Assembly (NCBI GenBank): GCA_045542415.1
Contig: JAZQKZ010000002.1
Location: forward strand, 1-64,000
DNA: 64,000 nt
Source: UMGS1958 sp045542415
Lineage (GTDB): Bacteria; Bacillota; Clostridia; UBA1381
Direction: 5' to 3'
A program made the position numbers and the translations under genes. Below, one piece after another: positions 8,906 to 17,395 of this stretch. The notes under the pieces are model-generated. The model did no database searches, was not told the DNA's origin, and saw only the letters and a program-made list of their open reading frames with translations. Position 1 is the stretch's first letter; every line of letters begins with the position of its first letter.

Positions 8906-9473
8906 CGCCCCACACGGTGCGCCGGACGGCGGTGCCGTAGGTGTGAGCGGTGTATTTGAAAAAGACATTAATCTATCTATCGCTCTGATAGTCGGCGAGG
9001 TTCTTGAGGGACGTGGGTACAACGTCATATATACCCGTACAGGTGATGAGGGAATTTACAGTGACGATGCTTTGAGCATACGCGAAATGAAGGTCAGCGA
9101 TATGCATCGACGCAGAGAAATTATTGAGAATTCCGAAGCTGATTTATTTATCAGTATTCACATGAATTCTTTCAGCAATTCACAGCCCAAAGGTCTGCAT
9201 ATTTTCTATTCGGCACAGCACGAGGAAATACTTCCGCTTGCACAAAGCATGCAGGAAAGCATCTCGTCACTTACCGGAGCGCAATCCCACAGTGTAAAAA
9301 CCGTTTCCGAATCACTGTTTCTTATGAAAAATCCGCCCATGCCGTGTATCCTTGCCGAATGCGGCTTCCTGTCCAATCCGCAGGAGGAAAAGCTGCTCTC
9401 CGATTCCGGGTATCAGTCGAAAATAGGCTGGGCAATCGCCGATTCGATATGTAAATACTACGATTTTAAATGA
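8856..9473 (+). CDS. N-acetylmuramoyl-L-alanine amidase (Amidase_3), 5' end replaced by the ICE
   Basis: A zinc peptidoglycan amidase of the CwlD/AmiC type, cleaving the MurNAc-L-Ala bond. Zinc and catalytic residues are present: His in PHGAPDGG, Glu in FEKDINL, His in SIHMNSF, Glu in AECGFLSN. However, the first beta strand (normally hydrophobic-IDAG) is missing. The frame continues upstream only through element-like sequence to a TTG at 8856, with no ribosome site, behind a stop at 8844. The 205-residue frame is thus a 5'-truncated gene whose original start lay where the element inserted. No signal peptide remains, although many relatives have one. Likely non-functional or poorly expressed; a cytoplasmic product is the alternative. 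Confidence 0.75.
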   Translation: MIFGHSNTNSSLKHISSAPHGAPDGGAVGVSGVFEKDINLSIALIVGEVLEGRGYNVIYTRTGDEGIYSDDALSIREMKVSDMHRRREIIENSEADLFISIHMNSFSNSQPKGLHIFYSAQHEEILPLAQSMQESISSLTGAQSHSVKTVSESLFLMKNPPMPCILAECGFLSNPQEEKLLSDSGYQSKIGWAIADSICKYYDFK

Positions 9474-9564
9474 TTTTTCCTGTATTTTATACAAAATAGC
9501 GAAAATCCGACAATTTATTGTTTTATTTTTGGCGGAAAATATTTGTTATTTTTTTCACATAATA

Positions 9565-9594
9565 TTGACTAACGCCCCCGAAAAGGTGTATAAT
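9565..9594 (+). promoter_or_regulatory. Sigma-A promoter for serC-serA
   Basis: TTGACT (9565-9570), 18-bp spacer, TATAAT (9589-9594). The ~60-base leader ends in GGAGG (9650-9654) before the ATG at 9664. I see no T-box or other obvious riboswitch in this short leader. Confidence 0.8.
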
Positions 9595-9663
9595 ATAATG
9601 TATATTGTGTGATAAATATCTCTCATACACAAAAAATACATTAAGATTTGGAGGTCTTATAAA

Positions 9664-10749
9664 ATGAGTAGAGTTTATAACTTTTCAGCAGGCCCTTCAA
9701 TGCTTCCGGAGGAAGTATTAAAAAGAGCACAGGAAGAGATGGTTGAGTATCCGGGTGCAGGTATGTCCGTTATGGAAATGTCGCACCGTTCAAAGGCATA
9801 CGACCAGATCATCAAGGACGCAGAAGCACTCGTAAGAGAGCTTATGAATGTTCCGGACAATTACAAGGTAATGTTTGTACAGGGCGGCGGTTCAACACAG
9901 TTCGCTATGGTTCCGTTGAACTTAGGTACAAAGAAGGGTGCAGCTGATTACTTAATCACAGGTCAGTGGGCTAAGAAAGCCGCTGAAGAAGCAGAGAAGT
10001 ACATCAAGGTTAACCGTGTAGCTTCATCAGCTGATAAGACTTTTTCATATATCCCGAAGCCGGATGCAAGCGAGTTCTCATCAAAGGATGACGTTGACTA
10101 CTGCTACATCTGCTTAAACAATACAATTTACGGTACACGTTATACAGAGTTACCGAAGACAGAGGCTACTTTAGTTGCTGATATTTCATCATGTGCAATG
10201 TCAGAGGAATTAGATGTAAGCAAGTTCGGTCTTTTATTTGCAGGCGCTCAGAAGAACCTGGGACCGGCAGGTGTTGTTCTTGTAATCGCAAGAGAAGATT
10301 TATTGGCAGAGCCGATGGAGAAGACTCCGACAATGCTCACATACAAGATTCACGCTGATAACGATTCACTTTATAACACTCCCCCGACATACGGCATTTA
10401 TGTATTAAAGCTCGTATTGGAGTGGATTAAGTCACAGGGCGGTATCGCTGCTGTTCAGAAGGTAAATGAGGAAAAGGCAAAGATGTTATATGATTTCCTC
10501 GACTCATCAAAGCTTTTCAAGGGTACAGTTGTTCCGGAGGATCGTTCACTCATGAACGTACCGTTCGTAACAGGTAACGATGAGCTTGATGCTAAGTTCG
10601 TTAAGGAAGCAACTGCTGCAGGTCTTGTAAACCTCAAGGGTCACAGATCAGTAGGCGGCATGAGAGCATCAATCTACAATGCAATGCCGGTTGAGGGTGT
10701 TCAGGCACTCATCGACTTCATGAAGAAGTTCGAAAGCGAAAACGCATAA
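9664..10749 (+). CDS. serC: Phosphoserine aminotransferase
   Basis: A class V PLP aminotransferase converting 3-phosphohydroxypyruvate and glutamate to phosphoserine, the second step of serine synthesis. The 361-residue length is standard. The N-terminus YNFSAGPSMLPEEVL is the family signature; GGGSTQF binds the cofactor phosphate region; the PLP lysine is in FAGAQKNLGPAG (~198). C-terminal VGGMRASIYNAMP is also typical. It is the first gene of a two-gene operon, 24 bp before serA. Its base composition is smoother and higher in GC than the neighbouring element, as expected for a well-expressed core gene. Confidence 0.97.
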   Translation: MSRVYNFSAGPSMLPEEVLKRAQEEMVEYPGAGMSVMEMSHRSKAYDQIIKDAEALVRELMNVPDNYKVMFVQGGGSTQFAMVPLNLGTKKGAADYLITGQWAKKAAEEAEKYIKVNRVASSADKTFSYIPKPDASEFSSKDDVDYCYICLNNTIYGTRYTELPKTEATLVADISSCAMSEELDVSKFGLLFAGAQKNLGPAGVVLVIAREDLLAEPMEKTPTMLTYKIHADNDSLYNTPPTYGIYVLKLVLEWIKSQGGIAAVQKVNEEKAKMLYDFLDSSKLFKGTVVPEDRSLMNVPFVTGNDELDAKFVKEATAAGLVNLKGHRSVGGMRASIYNAMPVEGVQALIDFMKKFESENA

Positions 10750-10773
10750 ATTTTACATAGAGGTGAATTTAGA

Positions 10774-11937
10774 ATGTATAACATTTTAACTTTAAATAAA
10801 ATCGCTGACTGCGGTCTCAGCCGTCTTGGTGATAACTACACAGTTACAGCTGATGAAAACGCACAGAACGTTGACGGTATTATCTTAAGAAGCTTTAAGA
10901 TGCATGACATGGAGCTTCCGGCTTCATTAAAGGCAGTTGCCCGTGCAGGTGCAGGTGTAAACAATATTCCGATTGACAAGTGTACAGAGCAGGGTATTGC
11001 AGTATTCAATACTCCGGGTGCTAATGCTAACGCAGTTAAGGAGCTTGTTATCGCCGGTCTTCTCCTTGCTTCAAGAGATATCTTAGGCGGTTGTGCATGG
11101 GCTGCTACATTAACAGGCGACGATGCAGGCAAGCAGGTTGAAAAGGGCAAAGGGCAGTTTGCCGGTAACGAAATCAAGGGCAAGACACTTGGCGTTATGG
11201 GCTTAGGTGCTATCGGTATCTTAGTTGCTAATGCCGCTGTATCATTAGGTATGGATGTTGTAGGCTATGACCCGTATTTATCAGTTACAAACGCTCTCAA
11301 GCTTTCAAGAAAGGTTAAGTGTGTAAACAATCCGGAGGAATTATATGCTGTTTCAGATTTTGTTACAGTTCATGTTCCGCTTATGGATTCAACAAGAAAT
11401 ACAATCAATGCCGAATCAATTGCTATGATGAAGGACGGCGTTTCAATCCTTAACTTCGCAAGAGGTGAGCTTGTAAACAGCGACGACATCAAGGCAGCAT
11501 TAGAGTCAGGCAAGGTTAACAAGTACGTTATCGACTTCCCGGATGCATCAGTTTTAGGTGTAAAGAACATCATCGCTATTCCCCACCTCGGTGCCTCAAC
11601 TGAGGAGTCAGAGAATAACTGTGCTGTTATGGCTGCTGATGAGATTAAGGAATATCTCGAAACAGGTAATGTTGTTAATTCAGTAAACTTCCCGAACTGC
11701 TCACTTCACGGAGGCAGTGAGGGCAGATTAACTATTCTCCACAAGAATGTTCCGAAAGTAATCGCCGGTTATACAGATACACTTGCTAACGCTAATGTAA
11801 ACATCGCAGACATGGTTAACAAGTCAAGAGGCGATCTTGCTTATACAATCATCAACACAGACCACGAAATTCCGCAGGAAACTCTTCAGGCCATCCTTGA
11901 TATGGATACAGTTATTACTGCAAGAATTATCGGCTAA
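10774..11937 (+). CDS. serA: D-3-phosphoglycerate dehydrogenase
   Basis: An NAD-dependent D-2-hydroxyacid dehydrogenase catalysing the first committed step of serine synthesis. The 387-residue protein has substrate-binding GAGVNNIP at ~68, a Rossmann motif GLGAIG at ~147, the catalytic Arg in NFARGELVN (~230) and His in IPHLGAS (~270), and a C-terminal ACT-type domain (~315-387) that usually mediates serine feedback. This shorter class with a 387-residue length is common in Clostridia. AGAGGTGAATT precedes the ATG. It is cotranscribed with serC and followed by an intrinsic terminator. Confidence 0.96.
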   Translation: MYNILTLNKIADCGLSRLGDNYTVTADENAQNVDGIILRSFKMHDMELPASLKAVARAGAGVNNIPIDKCTEQGIAVFNTPGANANAVKELVIAGLLLASRDILGGCAWAATLTGDDAGKQVEKGKGQFAGNEIKGKTLGVMGLGAIGILVANAAVSLGMDVVGYDPYLSVTNALKLSRKVKCVNNPEELYAVSDFVTVHVPLMDSTRNTINAESIAMMKDGVSILNFARGELVNSDDIKAALESGKVNKYVIDFPDASVLGVKNIIAIPHLGASTEESENNCAVMAADEIKEYLETGNVVNSVNFPNCSLHGGSEGRLTILHKNVPKVIAGYTDTLANANVNIADMVNKSRGDLAYTIINTDHEIPQETLQAILDMDTVITARIIG

Positions 11938-11950
11938 ATATTAGATACAT

Positions 11951-11998
11951 AACACTTCTCATTATGGCAAAATAAATGCCATTGAGAAGTGTTTTTTT
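11951..11998 (+). terminator. Terminator of serC-serA
   Basis: The stem AACACTTCTCA / TGAGAAGTGTT carries an additional inner stem ATGGCA / TGCCAT and is followed by a T-run. It begins 14 bases after the serA stop. Confidence 0.9.
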
Positions 11999-12018
11999 AT
12001 GTTTATTATTTATATTGC

Positions 12019-12067
12019 TTGAAAGTTTTCAACCTCTGTGCTAAAATATTCTAATAAACACAGGAGG
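12019..12067 (+). promoter_or_regulatory. Promoter and ribosome site of the GH95 gene
   Basis: TTGAAA (12019-12024), 17-bp spacer, TAAAAT (12042-12047), then AGGAGG (12062-12067) eight bases before the ATG. The leader is very short and shows no operator-like dyad. Confidence 0.75.
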
Positions 12068-12075
12068 ATATAACC

Positions 12076-14754
12076 ATGATGAAACACGAATTTAAAAAGG
12101 GAAACTATGCTATTTCATATAAAGAAATACCACAAAAATGCACCGAACGAAAATGGTGTGACGGTATGGTTGGCGGAAACGGCTTAAATGGCTTTATAAC
12201 TTCAGGTGCTCCGTACTCTGATACCTTTATTTTCCAGAATATGTTTTTCATATTCCCCACCAATGATCCAAGATATATTCCAACGGAGCTGACATCTCAG
12301 CTTGAAGCAGCCCGCTACAACGTATTTATGCTTAACGATAGTTGGAGAGTTACCGATCCCGATGGAAGTGACAGGACACGTTCACATCTATATGCATTCC
12401 ATCCCGGTCATCAATTGAGATTATCTGTTGATAATGATGATATTCCCGAAAAATACGAGAGATGGACTAATTATGAAACAGGAGAGGTCGGAGTAAAATT
12501 TTGCGATAAATCAGGAGAGTGGAAGCGTACCACCTTTGCTTCTCACACCGACAATGTAATCATAACAAAAATATCAAAATCCTCCTCCGGCTCTAAAATC
12601 AACATGACTGTATCAATTGATTCTGTTTCCGGCATGTATAATTTTTCATCAAATACAACGAACGTGTCTGCTTTAAGATACAAGCGAATTGTAGGAGATA
12701 ATCTCGAATACATTGCTCAAATCGCACATTATCCGTCATATCCCAACAGTGAACTCAGAGAGGGCGGATTTGCCGGAGTTTCATATATACTTACCGAGGG
12801 CGGCACAAAAACGCTTGAACCCCTCCCCAACTGTGATGGTGAAATGAATATTGATAATTCAAATCCCTCCATTAAAATTTCGGATGCTGATTATGTTTAT
12901 ATTATAACTCAGTCTGACCGTACTCATGATATGGGATCTATGGCAGACTTTTACCGTTCCACACAGCATTCTCTTTTTGATATTATTTCATCAAATATCA
13001 ATACGGTAATAAATAAATACAGCCATAACCAACGCTTTAATTATGATGCAGCACTCTCACAGTCCGCACAAATCCAAAGTGACATTTTTAACAGCGTTGA
13101 ATTTAAGCTTAATGAAAATATAAATCAGCATAATCTTGATAATGATTCACTTATTGCCTTACAGCGTTCTACTGATAACACACTCAATCACGCTTTTATT
13201 GAGCAGGTTTACAATCAGGGACGTTATATTCAGACTGCTTGCGGAGGTTACAGTGCTCCAAGATTATACGGTATGTGGACAGGTGAATGGAATCCCGGCT
13301 GGCGCAGTATTTATACAATTGACGCAAATGTAAACCTCCAGATTTCAGCCATGAATACAGGCAAAATGAAAAAAATGGCCGAGGGATACATTACTTTCTT
13401 TTTAAGAAACACACCCGATTTTGTCTTAAATGCCGAAGCCGCATACGGAATGCATGATGCCATCAAAACAGGAGTCAATTCAGATGGCGACAGGGCACCT
13501 TTAGGCGAATACGATAATTCCTACCCATTTCAGTACTGGAATGCAGGTGCTTGCTGGTGTTTAATACCCATATATGAATTCTATCAGTGCTTCGGCAACT
13601 GTCAGATTCCAATTAATCCGTATATGCGTATTGATGACTTGCAGAGTGTTTTAAGTGTAGATGACGGCGGTTTAAGTGACGATGAGTTTAGTGCATTAAA
13701 ACAACGGGGATATCTCGACCTGGAAACGGATATCCTTCTTCCGCTCCTCACAAAACAGGCTAATTTTTGGGAACAGCTATGTACTCCTGAATACTTTATT
13801 GATACAAACGGTATGCCGCGTTACAGCAAAGGCAAGACAGCTCTTGAAGATGGCGAGAAATACATGCTTATTCCCACCTATTCTCCTGAAAATCATCCTG
13901 TCGGCTATAACAGTACCATTACAGCCAACGCAACTATGGACATTTCTGCTGCAAAGTACGGTCTTGAAATGCTTATTGATATAGAGCAAACAATAAAACG
14001 GGACGGATATAAAAATGCTGTTATAAAATGGCAGCAGCTACATTCACAGCTTTCTGATTATAAAATAGATTCAGACGGAGCATTATGCGAATGGGCTATG
14101 GACAATTATACAGAGCATAACAATCATAGACATATAAGTCACCTTTTCCTTGCATGGCCCGGATATGAAACTCAAAATAATGAGTCTTTATTAAAAGCAT
14201 CAAAACTTGCAATTTATAACCGCAATGCATTTAATTTTACAGATTCGACCGCCGGACACGGCTGGATACACAAGGCACTCGTTGAAGCCCGTTTAAAACG
14301 CGAAGAGGGCGTTATTTCTGCGCTTTTACCAATGACAAACGGAACCGCTTTCTTTTCATCGCTGATGACTGACCATGACAGCAATTGCCGTAAAAATGTA
14401 TATTGCACAGATACTCTGTTGGGAATATTAGGAGTCGTGAATGAAGCTTTAATTTTCTCTAATTCAGGAGAACTAGAGCTTTTACCTGCACTCCCCGGCG
14501 ACTGGCACAAAGGCGAATTAAACGGCAGTGCTGCACGTTGCGGCGTGTCTGTTGATACTCTGACATGGGATATACCGGCAAAGGTTGTAAAATGTAAGCT
14601 TACTTCTTACAAGGATAATAATAATTTTTCTGTAAAGTGCCATATTTCATGGGAGAAAGCATATATCGATTCGCAAATCATCACACATAATCAGGATTTG
14701 ACTCTTTCACTTAACAAGGGTGATAGTATTGTTGTTGAATTTTCATTAAAATAG
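12076..14754 (+). CDS. GH95-family alpha-L-fucosidase/galactosidase-like enzyme
   Basis: An 892-residue inverting glycosidase candidate, somewhat longer than the usual ~780, with an N-terminal beta domain, helical (alpha/alpha)6 barrel and C-terminal beta domain. Family marks: RLYGMWTGEWNPGWRS; the Asn-x-Asn pair in TIDANVNLQ (~422); SPENHPVG with the expected catalytic Glu (~600); NNHRHISHLFLAWPG; LLPALPGDWHKGELNGSAARCGV. The usual DGNFGG block is replaced by YCTDTLLG, so this is a divergent member. No signal peptide, hence cytoplasmic; no transporter adjoins it. It probably trims terminal L-fucose or L-galactose from imported oligosaccharides (inference). Monocistronic with its own promoter. 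Confidence 0.75.
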   Translation: MMKHEFKKGNYAISYKEIPQKCTERKWCDGMVGGNGLNGFITSGAPYSDTFIFQNMFFIFPTNDPRYIPTELTSQLEAARYNVFMLNDSWRVTDPDGSDRTRSHLYAFHPGHQLRLSVDNDDIPEKYERWTNYETGEVGVKFCDKSGEWKRTTFASHTDNVIITKISKSSSGSKINMTVSIDSVSGMYNFSSNTTNVSALRYKRIVGDNLEYIAQIAHYPSYPNSELREGGFAGVSYILTEGGTKTLEPLPNCDGEMNIDNSNPSIKISDADYVYIITQSDRTHDMGSMADFYRSTQHSLFDIISSNINTVINKYSHNQRFNYDAALSQSAQIQSDIFNSVEFKLNENINQHNLDNDSLIALQRSTDNTLNHAFIEQVYNQGRYIQTACGGYSAPRLYGMWTGEWNPGWRSIYTIDANVNLQISAMNTGKMKKMAEGYITFFLRNTPDFVLNAEAAYGMHDAIKTGVNSDGDRAPLGEYDNSYPFQYWNAGACWCLIPIYEFYQCFGNCQIPINPYMRIDDLQSVLSVDDGGLSDDEFSALKQRGYLDLETDILLPLLTKQANFWEQLCTPEYFIDTNGMPRYSKGKTALEDGEKYMLIPTYSPENHPVGYNSTITANATMDISAAKYGLEMLIDIEQTIKRDGYKNAVIKWQQLHSQLSDYKIDSDGALCEWAMDNYTEHNNHRHISHLFLAWPGYETQNNESLLKASKLAIYNRNAFNFTDSTAGHGWIHKALVEARLKREEGVISALLPMTNGTAFFSSLMTDHDSNCRKNVYCTDTLLGILGVVNEALIFSNSGELELLPALPGDWHKGELNGSAARCGVSVDTLTWDIPAKVVKCKLTSYKDNNNFSVKCHISWEKAYIDSQIITHNQDLTLSLNKGDSIVVEFSLK

Positions 14755-14802
14755 ATTTCTTTGGTTGCATGTTTTATGCTATTCATCTTAAATTAAAATA
14801 AC

Positions 14803-15087
14803 ACACAGCGGATACTATATCCGCTGTGTCAGCGTGTAGATAAACTGTCTGCACGCTGGCAGACTGCGAGAAATCAGGGCAGATTTTGCGAAAAGGAATG
14901 CGTAGGCGTACGATGGTACGTTAGCATTTCTTTTCGAAAAAAACACATAACGGGGGCGTTCCTCGATGGGGCGCCGCCGTTCGCTTTAAAAAATGTTTTT
15001 TAATTCTATAATTTTATAAACATAGTTATGTGTGGTCTGACCAATTTGTCGTCAGTCTGACACGGCGGATGCTATATCCGCCGTGTA
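14803..15087. repeat. Hairpin-rich intergenic element between convergent genes
   Basis: This ~285-bp non-coding island lies between the GH95 gene (+) and the GNAT gene (-). It is bounded by two near-identical hairpins: 14803-14829 (ACACAGCGGATA / TATCCGCTGTGT, 12 bp perfect) and 15060-15086 (ACACGGCGGAT / ATCCGCCGTGT, 11 bp perfect). Between them lie a CAGCGTG/CACGCTG hairpin (14830-14858) and a long imperfect one (14889-14936, arms CGAAAAGGAATGC.. and ..GCATTTCTTTTCG around a GTAC-flanked GATG loop). The outer hairpins lack T-runs, so they are not classical terminators. The form resembles a dispersed MITE-like palindromic repeat, but copy number cannot be judged here. Confidence 0.6.
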
Positions 15088-15621
15088 TTATTTTATCAAT
15101 GATACATTTTTTACTACTCTATCACCAAACACTTCCCTGTATGTTTTGAAATATTCATCAAATGTAATCTTGCAGTTATAAGTCAGAATCTCCATTCTTA
15201 CTCCGAAAAGATTCACTTCGAAATCCATTTCGCCCATTCCGTTGCGTTTATAGAAATCCTTTCTGCGAAGTCTTAATTCCTTTTCATCGCTATCTTCCCT
15301 TGTGGTTTCTATTTCGAGAAAAAATCTCTTGTCTGCATATCTTTCCTGCAAGACTTTAATCACTTTGCTTCCCAAACCCATATTTCGCTTATCATCTGCT
15401 ATTGCAAAATAATCAAGCAGTGCTAAATCCTTATATATCACCATAAATGCAAGCCCTGCAAATTCGTTATTTTCTTCAATCGCAAGCAACTCCATTTTAC
15501 CCTCATCACACTTTTGCACCATTACCTCAAACGGCTTACGTTCTGATTTTGGGAATGCTCTCATATATAAATCATATAGTTGACTTAGTCTTTCTTTATT
15601 ATGTTTGTCAGTTAATTTCAT
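15088..15621 (-). CDS. GNAT-family N-acetyltransferase
   Basis: About 177 residues, taking MKLTDKHNK as the start; an alternative TTG six codons upstream has no ribosome site. GNAT features are the beta-strand/LAIEENNEFAGLAFMV region, LDYFAIADDKRNMGLGSKVI (acetyl-CoA pyrophosphate loop, Q/RxxGxG/A form RNMGLG), and FLEIETTREDSDEKELRLRRKDFYKRNGM. The acceptor substrate is unknown. It is the last gene of the minus-strand cluster that runs from 20716; the preceding gene ends within a hairpin just upstream. Confidence 0.85.
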   Translation of the reverse strand: MKLTDKHNKERLSQLYDLYMRAFPKSERKPFEVMVQKCDEGKMELLAIEENNEFAGLAFMVIYKDLALLDYFAIADDKRNMGLGSKVIKVLQERYADKRFFLEIETTREDSDEKELRLRRKDFYKRNGMGEMDFEVNLFGVRMEILTYNCKITFDEYFKTYREVFGDRVVKNVSLIK

Positions 15622-15648
15622 AATCCCTCTATAAATCAAGGGACGTTA

Positions 15649-16254
15649 TCAGCGTCCCTTTTCTCTTAATTTGTCTGTCATATAAATAAATTCGTCGTAG
15701 TCGAGCAAACGGTTCAATACGTCAAGCAGCATATTTGCCGATATCTTCATCGGTATTCCAAGCTCATTTGAAAGCGCACGCCTTAATTCTACCGAGCCGC
15801 CTACACCCGACAGTCCCGCTTTCATCATATCCGCTTTTGTTATTTCTCTTGCCCGCTTTATTTCGTCTGCACTGCCGTCAACCGTTGCACCGGCTTTTAT
15901 AAGGGCATCCATGATTACTTCCTCACTCATGCCCTCAACACCTAACAACCCCTCTTTTCCCGGTGCTGTTTTGCGTTTTTCCTTGCCCTTTATATCCGGG
16001 ACATATGCGTGAAGTACTTTTCCCTCTTTTATGCTTTGCTTGATATAATTTCTTATCCTGAAGCCTGCACTATCACTGTCAGTTAAAATCACAACTCCCG
16101 TTTCCTTTGCAAGCTTTCGGATAGTTTCAAGCATTGCTTCGGATCGATACACCGAAAATCCGCCTGTAACAAGAACAGGTGCATCAATAAAGCGTGAAAG
16201 CTTTATTTTATCATACACACCCTCTACAATTATCGTTTCACTTACTCTGTACAT
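15649..16254 (-). CDS. TOPRIM/DUF4093 protein, ribonuclease M5-like
   Basis: A 201-residue protein with an N-terminal TOPRIM domain (acidic IIVEGVYDK at ~9 and ILTDSDSAGFRIRN at ~76) and a C-terminal DUF4093 region, the architecture of RNase M5, which matures 5S rRNA. It is not beside ksgA as rnmV often is, and differs in details, so it may be a paralogue with another RNA or DNA target. Its ATG overlaps the tgt stop (TAATG). Cytoplasmic. A perfect hairpin AAGGGACG/CGTCCCTT spans its stop codon (15642-15660) and may influence expression of the GNAT gene below. Confidence 0.8.
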   Translation of the reverse strand: MYRVSETIIVEGVYDKIKLSRFIDAPVLVTGGFSVYRSEAMLETIRKLAKETGVVILTDSDSAGFRIRNYIKQSIKEGKVLHAYVPDIKGKEKRKTAPGKEGLLGVEGMSEEVIMDALIKAGATVDGSADEIKRAREITKADMMKAGLSGVGGSVELRRALSNELGIPMKISANMLLDVLNRLLDYDEFIYMTDKLREKGR

Positions 16255-17387
16255 TACTGTATTCTCTTGTCTAATTTCGGTGAGTACTCGGCTCTGAACT
16301 CATCAAAGCGGTCCTCTTCAATTGCCTGTCTTATCATCGCCATAAGCTCGTTATAGAAGTAGAGATTATGCATTACGCAAAGTCTCATTGCAAGCATTTC
16401 CTTTGCCTTGAACAAGTGACGGATATATGCCCTTGAGAAGTTTCGGCAGGTAGGACAGTTACATTCCTCGTCAATCGGACGTGTATCAAACTCATGCTTC
16501 GCATTCATAAGATTCAAAGTGCCGTGACGCGTAAATATGAATGCATGGCGTGCATTTCTCGTCGGCATTACGCAGTCAAAGAAATCAACACCTCTTGCTA
16601 CTGCCTCAATAATATTTGACGGAGTTCCCACTCCCATTAAATATCTCGGCTTATTTTCGGGAGCGTGCGGAAGTACTACGTCCAAAATATGATACATTTC
16701 CTCCGTACTCTCACCTACTGCAAGTCCGCCTATAGCATAGCCGGGTAAATCAAGCTCTGCAATTCTCTGCATATGCTCAATTCTCAAATCGTCATATGTG
16801 CCGCCCTGATTGATACCGAAAAGCATCTGCTCTTTATTTATCGTATCGGGCAATGAATTTAATCTTTCCATTTCATTTTTGCATCGTACAAGCCAGCGGT
16901 ATGTTCTGTCTATTGATGCTCTTACATAGTCATATGTTGCCGGATTCTCAATACACTCATCAAATGCCATTGCTATTGTAGAACCAAGATTTGACTGTAT
17001 TCTCATACTCTCCTCAGGTCCCATGAAAATCTTTCTTCCGTCAATGTGCGATGCAAAATGCACGCCCTCCTCCGTAATCTTACGAAGGCTTGATAATGAA
17101 AACACCTGAAAACCGCCGCTATCCGTTAAAATCGGTCTGTCCCAGTTCATAAACTTATGTAAGCCACCAAGCTTTTTTACTGTTTCATCACCCGGACGAA
17201 GATGCAAATGATAGGTGTTGCACAATTCCACCTGACAGCCTAAATCCTTTAAATCTAAAGACGAAACTGCACCCTTAATTGCTGCGATTGTTCCGACGTT
17301 CTGGAACACCGGTGTCTGTACAACTCCATGCACTGTTCTGAACTCGCCGCGTCTTGCTTTTCCGTTTGTTTTTATTATTTTAAACAT
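16254..17387 (-). CDS. tgt: tRNA-guanine transglycosylase
   Basis: A 377-residue enzyme that exchanges guanine-34 for the queuosine precursor in GUN-anticodon tRNAs. It has FQNVGTIAAIK, the substrate motif SGGFQVFSL, catalytic-region FDECIENPATYD and GGLAVGE, DFFDCVMPTRNARHA, and a zinc site with CNCPTC (~309) plus a downstream Cys/His. Length and motifs are standard. AAGGTGAATT precedes the ATG; it follows prmC by 8 bp and overlaps the TOPRIM gene start, so the three are cotranscribed. Confidence 0.96.
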   Translation of the reverse strand: MFKIIKTNGKARRGEFRTVHGVVQTPVFQNVGTIAAIKGAVSSLDLKDLGCQVELCNTYHLHLRPGDETVKKLGGLHKFMNWDRPILTDSGGFQVFSLSSLRKITEEGVHFASHIDGRKIFMGPEESMRIQSNLGSTIAMAFDECIENPATYDYVRASIDRTYRWLVRCKNEMERLNSLPDTINKEQMLFGINQGGTYDDLRIEHMQRIAELDLPGYAIGGLAVGESTEEMYHILDVVLPHAPENKPRYLMGVGTPSNIIEAVARGVDFFDCVMPTRNARHAFIFTRHGTLNLMNAKHEFDTRPIDEECNCPTCRNFSRAYIRHLFKAKEMLAMRLCVMHNLYFYNELMAMIRQAIEEDRFDEFRAEYSPKLDKRIQ

Positions 17388-17395
17388 AATTCACC

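Noticed and set aside
9475..9564. Possible T-box or serine riboswitch before serC
   Set aside because: The transcript begins only ~60 bases before serC and no specifier or antiterminator structure could be seen in that leader.
15649..16254. Calling this gene rnmV with confidence
   Set aside because: The TOPRIM plus DUF4093 layout fits, but the sequence is diverged and it is not beside ksgA, so a paralogue cannot be excluded.
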